Shown: one piece after another, positions 1-8,906 of the stretch | Numbering within the stretch: position 1 is the first letter of the stretch | Layout: each line of letters starts with the position of its first letter | Assembly (NCBI GenBank): GCA_030152105.1 | Contig: JASLIH010000593.1 | Coordinates: 1-18,482 of the forward strand | Source: Actinomycetes bacterium | GTDB taxonomy: Bacteria; Actinomycetota; CALGFH01 | Direction of reading: 5' to 3' | DNA: 18,482 nucleotides | Position numbers and translations under genes: made by a program | The notes under the pieces: generated by a model | Databases searched by the model: none | What the model was told of the DNA's origin: nothing | The model's input: only the letters and a program-made list of their open reading frames with translations

Positions 1-2189
<2,189 letters not shown>

Positions 2190-2207
2190 ATCGGCGCGCC
2201 GGAACGA

Positions 2208-2236
2208 TTGCCAGGGGTTTGCCCGCGTCGTAGCAT
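2208..2236 (+). promoter_or_regulatory. Predicted sigma70-type promoter for the membrane protein gene
   Basis: TTGCCA at 2208-2213 (5 of 6 to the -35 consensus) and TAGCAT at 2231-2236 (4 of 6 to the -10 consensus) are separated by exactly 17 nt. They lie in the 76-nt gap after the ThyX-like gene. Transcription would start near 2243, leaving a T-rich leader of about 23 nt before the ATG at 2266 and no purine-rich ribosome-binding site. This is a sequence match only. Confidence 0.45.
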
Positions 2237-2265
2237 GCCTTGATCCCTGCGCATTTTTTCCTTTT

Positions 2266-2850
2266 ATGCAGACCGACCCTGATTCGTCGTCCCAGTCGAG
2301 CGCGGAAAGCGCTGTCGGCTTGACGTTCGTCGCCGTCGTCCTGGTCAGCCTGTTCGTGGGCGGCTCCCTGGGCGTGGTCGCGACCCGGGGAGCGGGGCCG
2401 GCGGCCGGCGCCGGCCAGGAGGCCGAGGCGATCGCCGTCGCCTCGGCGTCGACCGCGGCCATGCGGGTCCGGGACCGGATCGTCAACCGCTTCAGCGAGC
2501 TGATGATGCTGCGCGAGATCGCCCTGCGCGAGCGCGACCCAGGGCTGCTCGAGTCGGTGTACGCGCCCGGGGCCGCCGGCCTGGCCAGGGACCGGGCCGA
2601 GATCGCGCGGCTGCGCGACTCCGGTCGCCGCCTCGACGGGCTGCGGATGCCGGTCAAGGTGTTCAGCGCCCACCGGCCCGGCAACGGCAGCTGGGTGGTG
2701 GTCGCCCGGGTCGGGCGCTCCTCGGCCCGGCTGGTGACCGGGTCGGGCCGGCAGGTCAGGGCGACCCGGGCCTCGGCCGTCGTCTACCGCTGCACGCTGG
2801 TCAGGCAGCAGGGCAGCTGGCGCATCCTGCGCTTCGCCCCCGCTCCCTAG
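2266..2850 (+). CDS. Small membrane-anchored protein of unknown function
   Basis: A 194-aa protein with a polar Ser/Asp/Gln-rich N-terminus (1-16), one hydrophobic segment (about 17-39, rich in Val, Leu, Gly and Phe) and a soluble domain of about 150 residues. The soluble part begins with a long helix-like stretch containing MREIALRERDP-like sequence (LREIALRERDP) and ends in alternating strands (WVVVARVG, AVVYRCTLVRQQGSWRI). This helix-then-sheet order resembles NTF2/SnoaL-like or Mce-associated membrane proteins, but I cannot assign a family. The hydrophobic segment could be a signal anchor, placing the domain outside the cytoplasm. The ATG at 2266 has no Shine-Dalgarno; the leader is T-rich. 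The stop codon overlaps that of the convergent amidohydrolase-like gene within a shared CTAG. Confidence 0.65.
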   Translation: MQTDPDSSSQSSAESAVGLTFVAVVLVSLFVGGSLGVVATRGAGPAAGAGQEAEAIAVASASTAAMRVRDRIVNRFSELMMLREIALRERDPGLLESVYAPGAAGLARDRAEIARLRDSGRRLDGLRMPVKVFSAHRPGNGSWVVVARVGRSSARLVTGSGRQVRATRASAVVYRCTLVRQQGSWRILRFAPAP

Positions 2851-4088
2851 AGCCGGTACAGCCGGGTGGCGTTGGTGGCCAGGATGCGCCGGGCCGTGTC
2901 CCGGGCGGCCGCGTCGTCGAGGCCGCCGGCGTCGACCTCGGCCCGCAGGACCCGGGCCAGGGCCCGCCGCCAGACGACCGCGCCCCACCAGTGGGACTCG
3001 GGGTAGGCGCGTCCGCCCGACCCGGCCAGCAGCTTGCCCGGAGGGCACAGGCCGAGCGCCTCCGACACCATCCGGGTCGCGATCGGCTCGGCCAGGAAGA
3101 TCCCGGGCGACAGGTCCATGTGGACCTGCGGGTAGGTGCCGGCCAGGTGGGCGGCGCCGCCGACATAGGGGTAGCAGCCGACCAGCACCACCGGGCAGTC
3201 CTCGGTGCGGGGGTCGCGAAGCATCGGCCAGAGCAGGCCCGGGTCGGCGTGGGGAAGGTACACGTCCTCGTCGCCGATGCCGGTGGAGAACTGGAGCGGC
3301 ACCTGGCGGGTCGCGGCCAGCTCGGCGGCCCGCCGGACCAGGAACGGCAGCAGCACCGGGTCCTCGAACCGGGCCGCCGAGGCGGCCTTGTCCAGGTTGG
3401 TGAAGGCCCGGCGGCGGTCAGCCTGGCCGGACTCGGTGAACAGCCACAGCCCGCCCCGGGCGGCGGCGATCGACTTGAGGGCGACCACGCCCCGCTCCAT
3501 GGCCGTGCCCACACGCTCCTCGAACCCGCCCACGAACCGGGCCAGCGACCGGGCGGTTGGCGCCCCCTGGGCGAGCAGCTCCTCGGCCAGGGACTCCAGC
3601 CGGACGATCTCGTGCACCGGCCGGTCGGCGGCCCGTTCCAGCTCGGCCACGCTCAGCACCTGGTCGCCGCCGCCCCCGGCGTCCACCAGCAGGACCGCGG
3701 TGCCGGCGTGGTCGAGCAGCAGCCGCAGGTAGCCGCCGGCGTCGGCGGCGGCGAGCTCGTCCCGCCTGGCGACAACCTCCCGCTCCAGCTCCTCGCCGGC
3801 CCGGGGACCCGGGGGGCTCAGGCCCAGCCCCCCGGTGGACTGGTCGCCGGGCTCCCCGGGAACGTCGAGCAGGGCGGCCAGGGCGGTCAGGAAGTGGCGG
3901 TAGCCGAGTAGCCCGGGCACGTCCCTGGCCAGGCTGGCGGGCCGCGAGGCCCCGGTGAAGCTGGCCCGCCAGGCCGGCCACTGGCCGCCCCCGGCCCGAG
4001 CCCAGGTGGCGAGCAGGCTGGCGCAATGATGGTCGGCGAGCACCAGGTCGCCGAGGACCCGCCCGGCTGGCCCGCCCCGGCCGGTCAC
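2847..4088 (-). CDS. Amidohydrolase-2-fold protein with substituted metal-ligand motifs
   Basis: A 413-aa protein that resembles the amidohydrolase-2/FluG-like TIM-barrel family (N-terminal DHHC, PLQF-TGIGDEDV, CYPYVGGAAHLAGTYPQVHMDL, GKLL-GS, PESHWWGA). The positions that hold metal ligands or catalytic residues in active relatives look replaced. The usual H-C-H reads H-C-A (21-23). The usual HTG reads STG (268-270). The residue before CYPY, usually His, is Gly304. The usual SD near the end reads SG (357-358). It is therefore probably not a standard metal hydrolase; it could be a pseudoenzyme with a binding or regulatory role. It starts at a GTG 9 nt after the CBS gene stop and is probably co-transcribed with that gene and kgd. 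A Gly/Pro-rich insert at residues 82-96 overlaps a palindromic DNA element. The substituted residues are judged from memory of the family, not from an alignment. Confidence 0.8.
   Translation of the reverse strand: MTGRGGPAGRVLGDLVLADHHCASLLATWARAGGGQWPAWRASFTGASRPASLARDVPGLLGYRHFLTALAALLDVPGEPGDQSTGGLGLSPPGPRAGEELEREVVARRDELAAADAGGYLRLLLDHAGTAVLLVDAGGGGDQVLSVAELERAADRPVHEIVRLESLAEELLAQGAPTARSLARFVGGFEERVGTAMERGVVALKSIAAARGGLWLFTESGQADRRRAFTNLDKAASAARFEDPVLLPFLVRRAAELAATRQVPLQFSTGIGDEDVYLPHADPGLLWPMLRDPRTEDCPVVLVGCYPYVGGAAHLAGTYPQVHMDLSPGIFLAEPIATRMVSEALGLCPPGKLLAGSGGRAYPESHWWGAVVWRRALARVLRAEVDAGGLDDAAARDTARRILATNATRLYRL
3809..3839. repeat. Palindromic element B inside the amidohydrolase-like gene
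   Basis: An inverted repeat with arms CCGGGGGGCT (3809-3818) and AGCCCCCCGG (3826-3835) and a 7-nt loop, followed by TGGA. The 10-bp stem is identical to that of element A in dapA (17280-17289 / 17308-17317). CGGGGGGCTCA on the left and AGCCCCCCGGTGGA on the right are shared exactly. It codes, on the minus strand, for the Gly/Pro-rich residues 84-94 of the amidohydrolase-like protein. Confidence 0.6.
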
Positions 4089-4097
4089 GGCCGCCGG

Positions 4098-4469
4098 CTA
4101 CTCCGGCAGGACCGCCGGGAGGACGTCGCGGACGCTCAGCACCCCGAGGAGCTGGCCGCCCTCGTAGACCACCAGGTGCCGGATGCGGCGGCGGGCCATC
4201 ACCTTGGCCGCCTCGATCAGGTCCCAGTCGGGCCCGACGGTGACCACGTCGGCGGTCATCATCTGCTCGACGCTGACCGCCTCGGGGTCGTCGCCGGCCG
4301 CGACAGCCATGAGCACGTCGCGCTCGGTGAGGATGCCGATCAGCATCTCGGCGTCCTGGACCACGGCCGAGCCGACCCGGTGCTTGGCCATCAGCTGGGT
4401 CGCCTCGCGCAGCGACTGGGCCGGGCCGACCGCCACCACCGCGCTGCTCGCCACGTCGCGCACCTTCAT
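4098..4469 (-). CDS. Tandem CBS-domain protein
   Basis: A 123-aa stand-alone CBS pair (Bateman module), the fold that binds AMP, ATP, SAM or other adenosyl ligands and usually acts as an energy or metabolite sensor. CBS1 (about 1-57) contains SLREATQLMAKHRVGSAVV and GILTERDVL; CBS2 (about 65-121) contains DLIEAAKVMARRRIRHLVV and GVLSVRDVL. The RDV turn of each repeat is the typical end of the nucleotide-binding site. There is no fused enzymatic or membrane domain. The start is well supported: AGGAGG (plus-strand 4477-4482) lies 7 nt before the ATG. It sits 32 nt downstream of kgd and 9 nt upstream of the amidohydrolase-like gene, all on the minus strand, so it is likely part of the same operon. 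A role in tuning Kgd or the amidohydrolase-like protein is an inference from position only. Confidence 0.9.
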   Translation of the reverse strand: MKVRDVASSAVVAVGPAQSLREATQLMAKHRVGSAVVQDAEMLIGILTERDVLMAVAAGDDPEAVSVEQMMTADVVTVGPDWDLIEAAKVMARRRIRHLVVYEGGQLLGVLSVRDVLPAVLPE

Positions 4470-4474
4470 GGCGG

Positions 4475-4483
4475 CACCTCCTT
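4475..4483 (-). promoter_or_regulatory. Strong ribosome-binding site of the CBS gene
   Basis: The minus strand reads AAGGAGGTG, with 7 nt between AGGAGG and the ATG at 4469. It fixes the start of the CBS gene and rules out the longer in-frame reading that runs back into kgd. It is the best Shine-Dalgarno sequence in the window. Confidence 0.8.
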
Positions 4484-4501
4484 GGTCGCGGACAGGCAGC
4501 G

Positions 4502-7500
4502 CTACCTTAACCCGGCGAACGCGCGGTCGAGTAGCTCCTGCTGCTCCTGCTGGTGGAGGGTCGCGCTGCCCGCGGCCGGGGCCGCGCCCTCGGCCCGGGA
4601 GGCCGGTTCCAGCCGCACTCCCAGCGTCTCGAAGGCCTTGAGCCGCACGTACCGCCAGGCGCCCATGTTCTCCGGCTCCTCCTGGACCCAGATGGTGCGC
4701 TCGGCGTTGGGGTAGGCGTCCAGCTGGGCTCGCAGCGCCTCGGCCGGGAACGGGTACAGCTGCTCGACCCGGAGGATGGCCACCTCGTCCAGCCCCTCGT
4801 CGCGGCGCCGCTTGGCCAGCTCGTACCAGATCTTGCCGGAGCACAGGAGGACCCGCCTGACCCCGTCGGGCGACGACTGCTCGGCGTCGGGCAGGACCTC
4901 GGCGAAGTGGCCGGCGGTCAGCTGCTCGGCCGTGGAGCGGGCCGCCGCCAGCCGCAGCAGCGACTTGGGCGTCATCACCACCAGGGGCTTGCGGTTGGCC
5001 CGCAGGGCCTGGCGGCGCAGCAGGTGGAAGTACTGGGCCGGGTTCGAGGGGTAGGCGACCTGCATGTTGTCCTCGGCGGCCAGGTCGAGGAACCGCTCAA
5101 GGCGGGCGCTGGAGTGCTCCGGGCCCTGGCCCTCGAACCCGTGGGGGAGCAGCAGGACCAGGCTGGACCGCTGGCCCCACTTGTCCTCGGCGGCCGAGAT
5201 GAACTGGTCGACGATGATCTGGGCGCCGTTGACGAAGTCGCCGAACTGGGCCTCCCACAGCACCAGGGCCTCGGGGTTGGCCACCGAGTAGCCGTACTCG
5301 AAGCCCATGGCCGCGAACTCGCTGAGCAGGCTGTCGTAGACGAAGAACTTGCCCTGGCCCTCGCCCAGGTTGGCCAGCGGGGTGTACTGCTCGCCGGTGC
5401 GCTGGTCGACCAGGACCGAGTGGCGCTGGCTGAAGGTGCCGCGCCGGGTGTCCTGCCCGGACAGCCGGATGGTGCGGCCCTGGGTGAGCAGCGACCCGAG
5501 GGCCAGGGCCTCGCCAAGCGCCCAGTCGACGGCGTTGCGCTCCAGCGCCCCGGCCCGCTGCTCCAGCCACCTGACCAGCTTGGGGTGGACGTTGAAGCCG
5601 TCGGGGACTTCTGTCAGCTTGACCAGCAGCTGGTCCAGGGTGGCCCGGTCGACGGTCGTGTCGACGGCCGGGTCGGAGGCCATCGGGGCCGGCCGCTCCA
5701 GCTCGACCTTGGCGACCTGGCTGTCCTCCTCGTCGTGGGTGTCGTCGAAGGCCTGCTGGAGGCGCTGGCGGAACTGCTCCAGCGACCCCTCGGCGTCCTC
5801 GAGCGACAGGTCGCCCCGGTTGACCAGGGCCTCGGTGTAGAGCTTGCGCACCGGGCGGCGGTTCTTGATCCGCTCGTACATCAGCGGCTGGGTGAACGAC
5901 GGCTCGTCGGCCTCGTTGTGGCCGTAGCGCCGGTAGCACCACATGTCGATGACGACGTCCTTCTTGAACTCCTGGCGGAACGCGAAGGCCAGCCGGGCCA
6001 CGCGGACGCACGCCTCGGGGTCGTCGCCGTTCACGTGGAAGATGGGCGCCTGGATCATCTTGGCCACGTCGGTGGCGTAGGTGGAGGAGCGGCCGTAGTC
6101 GGGGCTGGTGGTGAACCCGACCTGGTTGTTGACCACGATGTGGACGGTGCCGCCGGTGCGGTAGCCGCGCAGCTGGGACAGGTTGAGGGTCTCGGCGACC
6201 ACGCCCTGGCCGGCGAAGGCGGCGTCGCCGTGGATCAGGATGGGCAGGACCGGCGCCTCCTCGCCCCGGTCGAGCTGGTCCTGGCGAGCCCGGGCGATGC
6301 CCTCGACCACCGGGTTGACCGCCTCCAGGTGGCTGGGGTTGGAGGCGACCTCGACCCGCACCTCCTTGCCCGAGCGGGCGACGTGCTTGCCGACGGCGCC
6401 CAGGTGGTACTTCACGTCGCCCGAGCCCTGGGTGAGGGTCGGGTCGAGGTTGCCCTCGAACTCGCCGAAGATCTCCCCGTAGCTCTTGCCGACGGTGTTG
6501 GCCAGCACGTTGAGGCGGCCGCGGTGGCTCATGCCGATGACCGTGCCCTCCATGTCGTCGTCGGCCGCCTTGTCGAGGACCGCGTCAAGCATGGGGATCA
6601 GGCTCTCGGCGCCCTCGAGGCTGAAGCGCTTGTGGCCGGTGTACTTGTTGTGCAGGAAGCGCTCGAACGCCTCGGCCTCGCTGAGCTTGTGCAGGATCTG
6701 GAGCTGGTCCTCCTTGGGCAGCTCCTGGGGGACGCCCTCGACGTGCTCCTGGATCCACTGCTTCTCGTCGGTGTGGGAGTTGTGCATGTACTCGACGGTG
6801 CCGGTGCGGCAGTAGGCGTCGCGCAGGATGTGCAGGATCTCGCCAAGGGGCAGCTCGCGCTGACCGGCCAGCCCGCCGGTGACAAAGCGCCGCTCCAGGT
6901 CCCAGATGGTGAAGCCGTAGCTGGCCGGGTCCAGCTCCTGGTGGATCTGGGGCGGCTTGGCCTTGAGCGGGTCCAGGTTGGCGATCAGGTGGCCCCGGAC
7001 CCGGTACAGGTTGATCAGCTGGAGCACGCTGGCCTGCTTCTCGATGCTCTCCAGCGAGTCCTCGCTGGGCTTCTCGTCCTTGTGCCACCGCACGGGCACG
7101 TACGGGACGGTCATGGCGCGGAACAGGTCTCCGTAGAAGTCGTCCTCGCCCAGCAGCAGCCGGTGCATGCGGGCCAGGAACTCGCCGCTCTCGGCCCCCT
7201 GGATGACGCGGTGGTCGTAGGTCGAGGTCAGGGTGACGACCTTGCCGATGCCCATGTCGGCCAGGGTGTCGGGGTCGGCGCCCTGGTACTCGGCCGGGTA
7301 GTCGATGGCGCCGACGCCGATGATGGCCGACTGGCCGGCCATCAGGCGGGGGACCGACAGGACGGTGCCGATGGTTCCAGGGTTGGTGAGGGTCAGGGTG
7401 GTATCGGCGAAGTCCGGCACGGTCAGCTTGTTCGCCTTGACCTTGCCGATGAGCTCCTCGTACGCGCGGACGAAGTCGGCGAAGTCGAGGGTGTCGGCCT

Positions 7501-8212
7501 GCTTGATGTTGGGCACCAGCAGGGTCCGCGACCCGTCGGGCCGGCGGGTGTCGACAGCCAGGCCGAGGTTGACGTGGGCGGGCCGGGCGGCGTTGGGCTT
7601 GCCGTCCACCTCCCGGTACATGGTGGTCATCACCGGGACGGCCTCAAGGGCCTTGACCACGGCGTAGGCGATCATGTGGGTGAAGCTGACCTTGCCGCCC
7701 TGGCGCCGGCGCAGGTGCCCGTTGAGGACGCTGCGGTTGACCTCCAGCAGCCGCGCCGGCACGGTCCGGACCGAGGTCGCGGTCGGCACCTCCCGGCTGG
7801 CCTCCATCGCCTCGACGATCCGGGCCGCCGCCCCCCGCAGCGGCACGAGCTGAGGCTCGGCCTTGCCGTCCCCCTCGGAGGCGGCCCTCGGCTGCGGCCT
7901 GGCCGGGGCCTCGGCGGTGGCCGGGGCCTTGGCGGTGGCCGGGGCCTTGGCCTCCGGCTCCTTCGCCTCGGCCGGGGCCTCCTGGGGGGTCGGTGGGGCG
8001 GCCTTGTCGGTGGCCTGGCCGCCCTCGGCCTCGACCCGGCCCTCGGCGGTCGCCTCGGCGGCCGCGTCGTCCCCGTCCTCCCTGGGCTCGTTCTCGGCGA
8101 AGAAGTCCCGCCAGGCGGGGCTCACCGACTCCGGGTTGTCCAGGTACTGGCGGTAGATCTCGTCAATCAGCCCAACGTTGGCGCCGAACTCCGGTCGTTC
8201 GAACCAACCCAT
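4502..8212 (-). CDS. kgd: Multifunctional 2-oxoglutarate decarboxylase/dehydrogenase (fused E2-E1, Kgd/OdhA type)
   Basis: A 1236-aa enzyme, close to the 1231 aa of Mycobacterium Kgd. It decarboxylates 2-oxoglutarate with thiamine diphosphate and feeds the succinyl group to the 2-oxoglutarate dehydrogenase complex. Order of parts: a short N-terminal segment with LIDEIYRQYLDNPESVSPAWRDFF (15-38); an Ala/Pro/Glu-rich linker (about 45-120); an E2 succinyltransferase core (about 125-365) with the catalytic DHRVIQG (His334); then the E1 part. E1 shows GMSHRGRLNVLAN, SNPSHLEAVNPVVEG, the ThDP motif from GDAAFAGQG (662-670) to NN (695-696), RRYGHNEADEPSFTQP and HGFEGQGPEHSSAR. There is no lipoyl domain, as is normal for this actinobacterial fusion. 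ATG at 8212 was chosen because the protein then begins with the family N-terminus; AGGGTGG lies upstream on the minus strand. The open frame extends further upstream, but that part overlaps the TetR-like gene and has no family resemblance. Confidence 0.96.
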   Translation of the reverse strand: MGWFERPEFGANVGLIDEIYRQYLDNPESVSPAWRDFFAENEPREDGDDAAAEATAEGRVEAEGGQATDKAAPPTPQEAPAEAKEPEAKAPATAKAPATAEAPARPQPRAASEGDGKAEPQLVPLRGAAARIVEAMEASREVPTATSVRTVPARLLEVNRSVLNGHLRRRQGGKVSFTHMIAYAVVKALEAVPVMTTMYREVDGKPNAARPAHVNLGLAVDTRRPDGSRTLLVPNIKQADTLDFADFVRAYEELIGKVKANKLTVPDFADTTLTLTNPGTIGTVLSVPRLMAGQSAIIGVGAIDYPAEYQGADPDTLADMGIGKVVTLTSTYDHRVIQGAESGEFLARMHRLLLGEDDFYGDLFRAMTVPYVPVRWHKDEKPSEDSLESIEKQASVLQLINLYRVRGHLIANLDPLKAKPPQIHQELDPASYGFTIWDLERRFVTGGLAGQRELPLGEILHILRDAYCRTGTVEYMHNSHTDEKQWIQEHVEGVPQELPKEDQLQILHKLSEAEAFERFLHNKYTGHKRFSLEGAESLIPMLDAVLDKAADDDMEGTVIGMSHRGRLNVLANTVGKSYGEIFGEFEGNLDPTLTQGSGDVKYHLGAVGKHVARSGKEVRVEVASNPSHLEAVNPVVEGIARARQDQLDRGEEAPVLPILIHGDAAFAGQGVVAETLNLSQLRGYRTGGTVHIVVNNQVGFTTSPDYGRSSTYATDVAKMIQAPIFHVNGDDPEACVRVARLAFAFRQEFKKDVVIDMWCYRRYGHNEADEPSFTQPLMYERIKNRRPVRKLYTEALVNRGDLSLEDAEGSLEQFRQRLQQAFDDTHDEEDSQVAKVELERPAPMASDPAVDTTVDRATLDQLLVKLTEVPDGFNVHPKLVRWLEQRAGALERNAVDWALGEALALGSLLTQGRTIRLSGQDTRRGTFSQRHSVLVDQRTGEQYTPLANLGEGQGKFFVYDSLLSEFAAMGFEYGYSVANPEALVLWEAQFGDFVNGAQIIVDQFISAAEDKWGQRSSLVLLLPHGFEGQGPEHSSARLERFLDLAAEDNMQVAYPSNPAQYFHLLRRQALRANRKPLVVMTPKSLLRLAAARSTAEQLTAGHFAEVLPDAEQSSPDGVRRVLLCSGKIWYELAKRRRDEGLDEVAILRVEQLYPFPAEALRAQLDAYPNAERTIWVQEEPENMGAWRYVRLKAFETLGVRLEPASRAEGAAPAAGSATLHQQEQQELLDRAFAGLR

Positions 8213-8282
8213 CTGCGCAGCACCACCCTTGGCCCGAGATCCTGGTCGGGTCCAGTTTGCCACCGATGACACTCCACTCAGC

Positions 8283-8900
8283 TCAGGCACCCAGCCGCGC
8301 GGTGACGGCGCGACGGGCATGGTCGATGACGGCGTCGTCGTCGTGCAGGACGGCGACGATGTTCGTCCCGGCCAGGATGGCCGACAACTCGAAGGCCAGC
8401 TGCGCCGGGTCGGTCCCGGCCGGCAGCTCGCCAGCCTTCCCGGCCTCCTGGGCGGTCTGCTCCAGCAGCTCACGCCACTCCCGCTGGTAGCCGGCGACCC
8501 GGTCGTGGACCCGCCCGGGCCGGGCCCCGAGCTCGGCCGCGGTGGCCACGAAGAAGCAGCCACCCGGGAACACCCGTCGCTCGACATAGCTCGGGAACCC
8601 CTCGCAGAGGGCGGCGAGCCGTTCGCGGCCGGGCCGCCCGGATCGCAGGGCAGGGGAGACGACCTCCTCCACGAAGCTGGCCCTGGCGGCGTCGATGGTG
8701 GCCAGCTGCAACTCCTCCTTGGACCCGAACAGCACGTACACGCTGCTCTTGGGCATCCCGGTCGCCCCGGTCGGCTGAGAGGAGCACGTGGGCCGGCGAG
8801 GCCGGCCCACGCCGTCCCTGCCCGCCCGACACTCGAGGGCCGGACGGCGCCGCCTGAGCCGCCAGCTCCGGTGCCCGCTGTCGGGACTGGGGCCTAGCAT
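8283..8900 (-). CDS. TetR/AcrR-family regulator with damaged N-terminal DNA-binding domain (probable pseudogene)
   Basis: From GMPKSSVYVLFGSKEELQLA onward (the recognition helix of the TetR helix-turn-helix) the sequence is normal. It includes the ligand-domain segment FPGGCFFVATAAELGARPGRVHD common in TetR proteins with a GCFF motif. The roughly 30-40 residues that should come before it, helix 1 and most of helix 2 with the usual IL-x-AA-x2-LF and GY-x2-TS pattern, are missing. The open frame instead runs through an Arg/Pro-rich stretch and an 11-bp perfect hairpin (8787-8811). I found no helix 1 in the other minus-strand frames. Translation could begin at ATG 8900 or at ATG 8756; neither gives a complete helix-turn-helix. 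It ends 70 nt upstream of kgd, so it may once have controlled kgd or lhr. Loss of DNA binding is inferred. Confidence 0.7.
   Translation of the reverse strand: MLGPSPDSGHRSWRLRRRRPALECRAGRDGVGRPRRPTCSSQPTGATGMPKSSVYVLFGSKEELQLATIDAARASFVEEVVSPALRSGRPGRERLAALCEGFPSYVERRVFPGGCFFVATAAELGARPGRVHDRVAGYQREWRELLEQTAQEAGKAGELPAGTDPAQLAFELSAILAGTNIVAVLHDDDAVIDHARRAVTARLGA
8787..8811. repeat. Perfect 11-bp hairpin at the break point of the TetR-like gene
   Basis: Arms CGTGGGCCGGC (8787-8797) and GCCGGCCCACG (8801-8811) are separated by GAG. No T-run follows on either strand, so it is not a typical intrinsic terminator. It lies where the TetR helix-turn-helix should begin and about 95 nt upstream of lhr. 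It could be a rearrangement scar, an operator or an RNA hairpin. Confidence 0.65.
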
Positions 8901-8906
8901 GGAGGG
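8895..8906 (+). promoter_or_regulatory. Predicted -10 element for leaderless lhr transcription
   Basis: TAGCAT (8895-8900, fitting the actinobacterial TANNNT -10) ends 6 nt before the lhr ATG at 8907, so +1 would fall on the A of the start codon. The intervening GGAGGG abuts the ATG and is too close to act as a normal Shine-Dalgarno. The -35 region is weak. Leaderless transcripts of this geometry are common in actinobacteria. Confidence 0.4.

Noticed and set aside
2249..2265. T-rich stretch as a terminator of the dapB-thyX transcript
   Set aside because: T-runs are present (2253-2258, 2262-2265) but no stable stem lies directly before them; a leader region of the next gene fits better.
4553..8269. 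1238-aa open frame on the plus strand opposite kgd
   Set aside because: It mirrors kgd codons in the antisense frame, is rich in Val/Gly/Leu/Asp without any family motif, and is a common artefact of GC-rich coding DNA.
8213..8587. Upstream extension of the kgd reading frame
   Set aside because: The frame stays open but overlaps the TetR-like gene, and the family N-terminus begins at the ATG at 8212.
8787..8811. Hairpin as an intrinsic terminator
   Set aside because: The stem is strong but no T-run follows it on either strand.
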